Source: Forficula auricularia
Lineage: Eukaryota > Arthropoda > Insecta > Dermaptera > Forficulidae
Direction: 5' to 3'
DNA: 64,000 bases
NCBI GenBank assembly: GCA_024734495.1
Contig: JALMQS010000085.1
Location: 25,064,920-25,128,919 of the forward strand
The number at the start of each line of letters is the position of its first letter. Position 1 is the stretch's first letter. Shown piece by piece: positions 56,969 to 64,000 of the stretch. The translations under genes were made by a program, and so were the position numbers. The notes under the pieces were generated by a model. The model searched no databases, had not been told where the DNA came from, and worked only from the letters and a program-made list of their open reading frames with translations.

Positions 56969-57987
56969 TCTTCTATAAGGCGTTGAGGCGCTTTGCATGT
57001 TCTTTTAGGTCTTGTGCCTGAGGTCGTTGAATTTTGCGATGGATCAGAAACGGTTCGTTGATTCGCTGGCGAAGGTTCCAACGGTGGAGACGCTGTATTT
57101 GGAATCTGGTGTCGAATAGTGGGTGTTTCAGTATTGTTGCCATTATTAGCCACAGGTGGAATTATTGGGGGAATGATTAATGGTTCTTCATCGGGATCTT
57201 TTAATGGTTCTTCATCGGGATCTTTCTGGAAACCCCGTTTTATTTGATCTTCATGTCTGCGCCAATTTTCTCCACTAATTTTTACAATCCATATTCTGTT
57301 TGCTATTTTCTTTTCTAAAATTCCCTTAGTCCAATCTGACCTTCTTACCCTCCTAAAATCTCTAACTATCACCTCATCTCCTTCCTTGAAATTCCTCACT
57401 CGATCAGTTGAGGGTATTTCATCACATGTTACATTTTCCTTGAAAGGACTTAGAAAATCTAGCTCTGTACGCAATTCTCTGTTTAAAACTAACGATGAAG
57501 TCAATTTCTTTTTTAAATTTGCAAAACATGATTTACTTTCTTTTTCCCACCCCCATTTCTGATCTTTCCTTAATAAATTGTATAGAGGTTCACAATTACT
57601 TGATAGGTGAGGTATAAACTTAGTATAATGATTTATCATACCCAAAAATGAAAGTAATTCGTTTATATTCTTCGGTTCTGGCATGTCTACCACAGCTTTA
57701 ATTTTATTTGGAGATGGACGAATCCCTTGACTATCTATATTGAACCCTAAATACTCCACTGAATTCTTAAAAAACGAACACTTTAAAAAATTTAATCGGA
57801 ACCCATATTCCTGTATCTTATCTAACACTTTAGCTAAATTTCTTTGGTGTTCTTCATCATTTCTGCCAGTAACTATTATATCATCTAAATAAGACATAGC
57901 CCCTTCACAACCACCTAGCATCTGATCCATTATATTTTGAAATATACTAGGGGCTGAAGCTATCCCGAACGGTAATCTGTTATATTT
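56962..57987 (-). pseudogene. Reverse transcriptase (second half) fused to integrase C-terminus
   Basis: The frame opens at the foldback border and reads NRLPFGIASAPSIFQNIMDQ, SYLDDIIVTG (catalytic Y-L-D-D), VEYLGFNID, FLGMINHYTKFIPHLS and the connection LTSSLVLN. It then changes without a stop to RELRTELDFLSPF and FKEGDEVIVRDFR, the integrase C-terminal region. RNase H and the integrase core have been lost in frame near 57480. A KDPDEEPL duplication lies near the end (57180-57230), and a Pro/Asn-rich tail ends at a stop at 56962. Confidence 0.88.
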
Positions 57988-57991
57988 GTAC

Positions 57992-59676
57992 CGGGTGATT
58001 CAATAAGGGTGACGAGGTACTGTATCTCAGGAACTAATAATCGTGGAAGTTTGGGAAAAGAATCCTTCAGAGGAAATCGGCCAAGAAAAATTGCTGGAAA
58101 TATTTTTTAAGTTCATACGTCCACCGCTAGGTGGCTAAATAGCTTCGATCGTATAAAAAATGCAGTTTTCTCAAAAATTTTCCAATATAAGTTTAGAAAT
58201 GAATACTCTCACGTTAATGCCACCATAATAGTCCATCTTTTTGATAAATGACTTTTTATTGTAGGACGTAAAATAAAGGCGGGAGGGGATGCTAAACTTT
58301 TATGGACTTTAGTGTCTATAACTTAAGTTTGACTTAACGGAATTTTGTTAACATGGTCTGGTTCACGAAAAGAAGGTTTGGTGAATAAAATAAAAAACCA
58401 TCCATGCCATTCTAGTTTTTGCCGCCCTCGCTAAGGGGCGTGTTTTATAAAGTTAACCGTTTTATTAATTTTGCTCCAAAATCTTAAATGGAACCGTATA
58501 ATTATTTTATTAGATTCAGAAAGTAGATCAAATTTGCAACAAAATATGTTCAAACCGCATGTCGATATCTTCTTTCGTTTAACAGTTATTGCTTAAAGAA
58601 CATTTTATTAACGAATTTATTAAAGAAACAAAACAGGTAATTGAGTTTTCAATTTTTTTAAGTTTCATATTCAAGCATGCCATGGAAAAATAAAAAACAG
58701 TTTAAAACTTTGTTCTTATTTTCATTTAATCACAACAATAATGATAATAACGCTTTTTTCCTAATGCTTTTCTGTGTCGCCTGTGAGTAAGTATTAAATT
58801 TCAAAAATGTCTAATTTCTTAGAAGGCCGTGAAAGACTTGGTTGAAAGTTTCTATGGAAACGGCGATTTTTCACAAATAGATGTTAATGTTGTAATTGTT
58901 ATTTTATTGTGTGTTATGTATATCATTATTGTTGTGATTAGATGAAAATAAGAACAAAGTTTTAAACTGTTTTTTTATTTGTCCATGGCATGCTTGACTA
59001 CGAAACTTAAAAAAAATTGAAAACTCAATTACCTATTTTGTTTCTTTAATAAATTCGTTAATAAAATATTCTTTAAGCAATAACTGTTAAACGAATGAAG
59101 ATATCGACATGCGGTTTGAACATAATTTGTTGCAAATTTGATCTACTTTCTGAATCTACTAAAATATTTATACGGTTCTATTTAAGATTTCGGAGCAAAA
59201 TTAATAAAACGTTTAACTTTATAAAACACGCCCCTTAGCGAGGGCGGCAAGAACTAGAATGGCATGGATGTTTTTTATTTTATTCATCAAACCTTCCTTT
59301 CTTGAACCAGACCTTGTTAACAAATTTCCGTTAAGTCAAACTTAAGTTATAGACACTAGAGTCCATAAAAGTTGAGCATCCCTTCCCGCCTTTATTTTAC
59401 GTCCTACAATAAAAAGTCATTTATCAAAAAGATGGACTATTATGGTGGCATTAACGTGAGAGTATTCATTTCTAAACTTATATTGGAAAATTTTCGAGAA
59501 AATTGCATTTTTTATTCGATCGAAGCTATTTAGCCACCTAGCGGTGGACGTATGAACTTAAAAAATATTTCCAGCAATTTTTCTTGGCCGATTTCCTCTG
59601 AAGGATGTTTTTTCCAAACTTCTACGATTATTAGTTCCTGAGATACGGTACCTCGTCACCCTTATTGAATCACCCG
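57992..59676. mobile_element. 1685 bp foldback transposon inside the gypsy-type element
   Basis: It starts CGGGTGATTCAATAAGGGTG and ends with the complement, flanked by GTAC on both sides (57988-57991, 59677-59680), a 4 bp target duplication. Arms of about 750 bp are close inverted copies (57992-58745, 58925-59676) around a 180 bp unpaired centre. No ORF is seen. Removing it and one GTAC restores the reading ...GLYKYNRLPFG across the break, so the insertion point is exact. The superfamily is unassigned. Confidence 0.93.
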
Positions 59677-59693
59677 GTACAACCCTTTATGGG

Positions 59694-59860
59694 TATTTAT
59701 TACCACCAAAGATTTACTTCCTTCATCTAACTCTACTTGCAAATAAGCATCAGATAGATCTATCTTTGAAAATTTTTGTCCCCCATTTAATGAAGCAAAT
59801 AATTCTTCTGCCGTGGGTAAAGGATACTTGTGAGTATCTAATGAGTCATTTAGTCCTGTA
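59694..59860 (-). pseudogene. Reverse transcriptase, first half after frameshift
   Basis: The minus strand continues from the long frame after a one-base shift near 59885 (an extra or missing C in a CCCC/GGGG area). It reads DFSTGLNDSLDTHKYPLP, QKFSKIDLSDAYLQVEL and NTHKGL up to the foldback. These are the fingers and palm motif A (the D in SDAYLQV) of a gypsy reverse transcriptase. Confidence 0.8.
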
Positions 59861-61016
59861 CTAAAATCTCCACAAATTCGAACCGCACCCCTGGCTTAGG
59901 AACAATAACTATTGGTGCTGCCCAGTCAGTATGATCGACTTTTTCTATTACTCCCATAGCTACTAAGCGCTCAATTTCATTTCTGACTGCCTCTTTGTTC
60001 GCAAAAGATACTTCACGAGCCTTACAAAATTTAGGTTTTACCCCAGGCTTCAAATAAAGATGCGCCTTTACTTTAGTACAAGTTCCAAGGCCTTCTTGAA
60101 AAATACTAAAATATTTTGTTTTAATCAAATCCTTATTTAGTAAAATTGAGTTGCAACACCCCGAATTTTTACCCTCTTTATTTGTATCTAATTTCTTCAA
60201 AAAATCAATACTTAGTGATGTGAGATTCAAACCAAAAAGCCAGTCTCTACCTAATAGATTATTTCCTGATTCATCTGATACGAATAATTTTAAACTAGCT
60301 TCATTTCCGAAACATTTGACATTCACCATACTTTGACCCTTTACTTTAATTCCATGACCTGAATAACTCTTTAATTGCAATTTACATGGTTGCAGTAGGG
60401 GCTTCCCTATTCTTTCCCAAGTCTTTTTGTTTATTATTGTTACTCCAGAACCAGTATCTACTTCCATCAAAACGTTATATCCTTCTAATTCAACATTAAC
60501 TTGAATAATTTTAGAATCTGTGATACTATTAACGTTACATAGTATATCTGATATGCAATTACTTTTCTGTTCGCTATCACTAGTCTCCTCGGTATTTTTA
60601 ACTTTCACTGAAGCCTTACAAATTCTGCCTATATGCCCCTTTAACCCACATTTAAAACAATTACTATTTTTAAAATAACAATTGGTTCTCAAATGATTTG
60701 TGCCTCCACATGAAAAACATTTCAATTCTTTATAATTTTTATTCTCAGGAATTTTTCTTTTTACAACTTGAATATTCGATTCGAGATCATTTATGTCACT
60801 AGAATTTCTACTGCTTTCTAAATATACTGTTTCTATAGTACGTGCAACCGATACTGTCTTTTCAAATACTTTAAGATCTTGTTGTAATAGATATTTTCGG
60901 ACATTATTATTGCCCATTCCCATTACAAATGACGTTATCATAGCATCTTCAAAAAAATCGGCTGGGAAATCACAATTGGTCGTACCATCTCTAACTTGAT
61001 TTGCGAATTCCGCCAA
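59850..61016 (-). pseudogene. Gag zinc knuckles, retropepsin and start of reverse transcriptase
   Basis: 388 codons. Residues about 98-131 carry two CCHC knuckles (CFSCGGTNHLRTNC, CFKCGLKGHIGRIC). Near 185 is the aspartic protease site EVDTGSGVTII, followed by LLGRDWL. Near 330-375 the N-terminus of reverse transcriptase reads REVSFANKEAVRNEIERLV and DWAAPIVIVPKPG, then a frameshift. The order knuckle-protease-RT in one frame is typical of the mag/K02A2.6 group. Confidence 0.88.
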
Positions 61017-61036
61017 TGATTGCCCGTGCCTTTGTT

Positions 61037-61379
61037 TCAGTGAAAAAACTTCACTCGTTCCGTAGAGGGAAATGTAATTTTTTTATAATTTGAATCAAGC
61101 TTTGACATAATATCACCGAATGAATAATCGTTGGGCTTTAATGGTTTACAAACTGAAAGTATTACCTGAAATGGTTGTGGTGATAGATAATTGATTAACA
61201 GAGCTCTTTTATAATCATCCTCTTTAACATTTTCTAAGAATAAAAATTTTTCAAACTTTATCTTCCAGGCATCCCATTCCATGATAGATGGATTGAAATC
61301 ATTTAGGGTGATTCTTGTTCCTTTCTTTTCACTGTGAATCCCATCCTCGTCGCCAGTTGTTGTGTCCGTCATAATAGTA
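61037..61379 (-). pseudogene. Gag N-terminus, start codon inside the LTR
   Basis: Reads from MTDTTTGDEDGIHSEKKG through WDAWKIKFEKFLFLENV and INYLSPQPFQVIL to a stop at 61037, where a frameshift separates it from the next frame (MAEFANQVRDG). The first in-frame Met lies in the 5' LTR, and the primer binding site is read as TGDEDGI. The gag core fold (IKFEKFL) is typical of gypsy-type capsids. Confidence 0.82.
61336..61355 (-). other. Primer binding site, tRNA-Ser
   Basis: Minus strand TGGCGACGAGGATGGGATTC, two bases inside the 5' LTR. It complements the 3' end of a eukaryotic tRNA-Ser (GCT type, by memory: GAATCCCATCCTCGTCGCCA) over all 20 bases. Confidence 0.85.
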
Positions 61380-61515
61380 AAATATTCACACAACTCAATT
61401 GGGTAACGAATAATCTTTATTCAATCAAATATAACATAAGAATTAGAAAACAAAACAAACAACAACAATCAACAGTAAACAATAACCAGCGTTGCCTAGC
61501 AACGCCTATCCAACA
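61358..61515 (-). repeat. 5' LTR of the gypsy-type element
   Basis: 158 bp, identical to the other LTR except one base missing in the ACA(A)CAACT segment. Confidence 0.93.
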
Positions 61516-61520
61516 AATAC

Positions 61521-62070
61521 ATACACATAAAACATATTATAAAAAGCAAGCATCTTCATTTTCATATTTATTACATACCAAGCACACCATTTCAGGGTTT
61601 ATCCTGTGCCCAGATCCATTCAGCCAAAAATACAGTGTTTTGTATTACCCATTTTATCCTGATGAAAAATTCTCATCATCCGAATGAGGACCTTCATTTC
61701 TAGGATTCCCCCCTGATCGAAATCGATTAATTTATTAAGAGAGGAAAAGAAAAAATTTACCATTCTCTTGTGATCCTCGCTAAAATAATAAACCTCCAGT
61801 TCCCCTATTAAGTTTTTATGCTATCCCGAATTTCTTCTGGGTCTAGTCTAAGCCAAATTTCTGTTTTATTCAAAATAGTGAAAAACTTTTTCATTTGAAA
61901 GGCCCAGTTTTAATCGAATGAATGATTCTTTCTGATCCTTACTAAGGGTAAATATTCTTTGGTAACCTATTTTGGACAATCTATATTCAGGCATTAAAAT
62001 AATTTTATATAGCCATTTTAGGACACTCTTAAAAACGTGATTACCCTTTTTTGTTAAAATCCTTTTTTTA
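61521..62070. other. Non-coding stretch
   Basis: No gene or named element. Confidence 0.45.
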
Positions 62071-62189
62071 TACACTCCTGAGCAAAGAAATGGAATCCCT
62101 CTTATTAATTTCTTTGTATATTTCTTTGTAATTTATTAGAAATTTAAATATTTTTTCTACAAGGTTCATTTTTCAGCATTTAATGGGTC

Positions 62190-62503
62190 CTCTACACTAT
62201 GGCCCAACGTGAGCCAAACATGTTGACCATGTTGGCCACCAGTAAAACGAGTTAATTTGACGGTGACTCCACACAGTGGTCCAAGAGTTGGGCCAATGTC
62301 TATGGCCTTGTGGAACGACACCTAGCCACTGGCCACTTTCGTTGCGTAACATTGGCCCTCTTTCATATATCGAAAAAACCGCTACGAAGACCAACCATCG
62401 CCAATCTCATCCACAGCGACAACCAATGACCAATACAAGCCAACCCCCCCTCTACACATTGGCGTTTGCTTGAATTGGCCCAAGTTGGCTCATAGTGTAG
62501 AGG
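62190..62503. mobile_element. GC-richer MITE with CTCTACACTATG ends
   Basis: Inverted ends CTCTACACTATGGCCCAACG and CTCTACACTATGAGCCAACT (right end complemented), about 29 bp. The interior is rich in TTGGCC repeats. It resembles PIF/Harbinger-type MITEs, but a clear 3 bp duplication is not visible. The opposing frames of 65 codons are shadows. Confidence 0.75.
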
Positions 62504-62555
62504 CGGCATAAATTAAATGTAGAATGAAAACCTAATGGAAATATATTATATAATT

Positions 62556-62966
62556 AAGTGGATATCGATGAGGCAGTCCAAAAAAGAAGAAGATAATTTA
62601 CACTATCTTTTTATTCATAAAACCGACGTTTCGGAGGCTATTCCCTCCTTCTTCAGGGTTTTGAAAAGTCAGTGAAGGAAATCCAATTCGACATTCCCCT
62701 CGTAAGTAATACTACATTATAATTCTGCTGAGAATGAAATACAATATATTGTATTGTTCCTGCCACTGAAAGAGGAGACAGAGGGGAATGTCGCATTGGA
62801 TTTCCTTCACTGACTTTTCAAATTCCTGAAGAAGGAGGGAATAGCCTCCGAAACGTCGATTTTATGTTTAAAAAGATAGTATAAATTATCTTCTTCTTTT
62901 TTTGGACTGCCTCATCGATATCCACTTAATACACTTATCAGTCCGTCTCCAAAAATTACTCCAATC
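62556..62966. mobile_element. Foldback with two complete hammerhead-like cores and a 15 bp target duplication
   Basis: ATATATTATATAATT occurs on both sides (62541-62555, 62967-62981). Arms run from GTGGATATCGATGAGGCAGT and AGTCCAAAAAAGAAGAAGAT inward. In the left arm (minus, 62616-62664), stem I AAAACC/GGTTTT, CTGAAGA, A, GGAGG/CCTCC, GAAA, ACGT, C. In the right arm (plus, 62819-62866), the same core with stem I slightly diverged. The right end ATCAGTCCGTCTCC matches 19290-19770 and 63323-63756. No ORF; I assign it to the Penelope-like group by motif. Confidence 0.85.
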
Positions 62967-63056
62967 ATATATTATATAATTGTTAATATATTTGGGAATG
63001 AAAATTACATTTAATAACTCGCAAGGCAGGTGATTCCATTTCTTTGCTCGTGACTG

Positions 63057-63322
63057 TATAATGAAGCTAGGGAGTAGACCCATACAAAAAATACAGAGAC
63101 TTTAAAAATTTTACATGGTCCAGTTCTATGTTGTCCTCTCTATTGAGACTCCCTGTTATTATTATTAAACCTTTTATTTTAGAGAAAGCGCCTGGCGGAA
63201 CGAGCGCTGCCAGGTAATTTTTTGTTTTAGTTAAGAGTTTCTTCTTTTGGTGCAGATAGCAGCAGCAATCAAAATATTCACAGGTACGTGTGGACAAGTA
63301 AATAAAAATAATGTTATTTTAT
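63057..63322. other. Non-coding spacer
   Basis: No gene or clear element. Confidence 0.45.
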
Positions 63323-63756
63323 GCAATTGGATGTTGATGAAAGCAGTCCACGGTGGTTGTAAAAAATAAGACTATAGAGGTTTTATTATTTTACATTTAT
63401 TTGTTAAACCGACGTTTTTTTTGGCATTGTCAAAGGAGACAGAAAGTAATTATGTTTTGAACTACTTTCATTGACTTTTTGTTGTAAGTAGATTTATGAT
63501 TATTATTTTTGTTTTGTGTATATTGTTTTTATATTATGAATGATTGTAAAAATCCCATACTAATTATTGTTCGTCTTCCCTCAATTATATAGACCCTGAA
63601 GAAGGAGAGAATAAATCTCCGAAACGTCGGTTTAACAAATAAATGTAAACTAATAAAACCTCTATAGTCTAATTTTTTTACAACCACCGTGGACTGCTTT
63701 CATCAACATCCAATTGCATATTTATACCAGTCCGTCTCCTAAAGAAAATCTCTATC
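63323..63756. mobile_element. Foldback with hammerhead-like core and a 12 bp target duplication
   Basis: ATGTTATTTTAT flanks the unit (63311-63322, 63757-63768). Arms share TGCAATTGGATGTTGATGAA and AGTCCACGGTGGTTGTAAAA. The right arm has a complete hammerhead-like motif (63590-63634); the left arm has a partly deleted copy (ACCGACGTTTTTTTTGGC, near 63407). Confidence 0.85.
63590..63634 (+). ncRNA. Hammerhead ribozyme-like motif, best-formed copy
   Basis: Stem I TAGACC (63590-63595) pairs with GGTTTA (63629-63634), one G-T wobble. The core CTGAAGA is at 63596-63602, one extra A at 63603, stem II GGAGA (63604-63608) with TCTCC (63616-63620), GAAA at 63621-63624. ACGT (63624-63627) is a self-complementary stem III, and C63628 is the predicted residue 5' of the cut. 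All three stems meet in the classic order. As stem III cannot close by itself, a dimer is implied. Activity is untested. Confidence 0.7.
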
Positions 63757-63768
63757 ATGTTATTTTAT

Positions 63769-64000
63769 ATTTAATAAATTATAACATTGATTTATTTCCC
63801 AGAAACTTTGAGCACTTCAACATTAACGTATTGAATTATTGAGGCAGCTGCCCTCTTGCCCCCCCCCCCCTGATAGGCCCTATATATATATATATCTCTT
63901 GGTTCACTATCAAAACGAGTCTGGTCAAAAGTGCACCAAAATAGGGCAGTGACCGGATAAAAGTTTTAACTTTCGCTTTCATTTAAATGTTAACATATAA
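63769..64000. other. Non-coding end of window
   Basis: Contains a (C)10 tract near 63860 and a TATATA run; no gene. Confidence 0.5.

Larger units (their letters stand above)
56795..61515 (-). mobile_element. Gypsy-type (mag/K02A2.6-like) LTR retrotransposon, deleted and interrupted
   Basis: LTRs of 158-159 bp (56795-56953, 61358-61515) differ by one single-base indel. A 5 bp duplication AATAC (56790-56794, 61516-61520) flanks the element, and LTRs are TGTTG...CAACA. The interior on the minus strand gives gag with two zinc knuckles, protease, and part of the reverse transcriptase, then the integrase C-terminus; RNase H and most of integrase are missing. A 1685 bp foldback sits in the reverse transcriptase. 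The primer site matches tRNA-Ser. Without the foldback the unit is about 3.0 kb. Non-autonomous but young. Confidence 0.93.
62073..63056. mobile_element. Tc1/mariner-like non-autonomous element hosting two nested insertions
   Basis: The ends TACACTCCTGAGCAAAGAAA and, complemented, TACAGTCACGAGCAAAGAAA continue as TGGAATC, with TA at both borders. About 290 bp of its own sequence remains, split by a MITE (62190-62503) and a foldback (62556-62966). No transposase. Confidence 0.75.

Noticed and set aside
1..64000. CRISPR arrays, rRNA genes, bacterial operons
   Set aside because: No spaced direct repeats, rRNA cores or bacterial gene packing were seen; the repeats are eukaryotic in type.

Overview
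The window is intron- and transposon-rich, AT-rich animal DNA. It looks arthropod, most likely insect: it carries a multi-Kazal inhibitor gene with C-x3-C domains, tRNA-derived SINEs, RTE-like LINEs, hAT and pogo-type elements, Penelope-like debris and a mag/K02A2.6-type gypsy element. I cannot name the species or order.

The only clearly host-like conserved gene lies on the + strand. It is a secreted-type protease inhibitor with nine Kazal domains, in nine coding exons from 17876 to 41402. The signal-peptide exon is not seen. The introns, up to 8.4 kb, are packed with mobile elements. A C2H2 zinc-finger locus (52006-55027, + strand) is a decayed, tandemly duplicated array. It has an in-frame stop and several frameshifts.

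Layout: 1-17.8 kb is non-coding, with foldback elements, a pogo-type MITE (7700-7926), a hAT deletion derivative (13846-14571) and LINE tails. 17.9-41.4 kb is the Kazal gene. Its introns hold a Penelope-like element with inverted terminal repeats and a GIY-YIG fragment (28218-29512), a 15-16 bp minisatellite (30145-30651) and a very young gag-protease LTR element (31876-35459). 44.9-49.3 kb is an RTE-like LINE interrupted by a SINE, and 49.5-50.5 kb is a second LINE reverse transcriptase fragment. 52-56 kb is the zinc-finger duplication. 56.8-61.5 kb is a young, internally deleted gypsy element split by a 1685 bp foldback element. 62-63.8 kb is a nest of Tc1-like, MITE and Penelope-like pieces.

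The most notable signal is a set of hammerhead-ribozyme-like cores: CTGANGA, one extra base, a stem II hairpin, GAAA, then a short self-complementary stem III (ACGT or ACATGT). They recur at about nine loci, mostly in the arms of foldback elements. Stem I and stem II change sequence between copies while pairing is kept. One host element also carries a GIY-YIG endonuclease fragment, so I read these foldbacks as Penelope-like (PLE) units that carry hammerheads. Two have clean target-site duplications of 15 and 12 bp.

Many reading frames here are broken by one-base changes, often in homopolymers. Uncorrected sequencing error may therefore explain some apparent pseudogenes, including the one frame problem in the Kazal gene.
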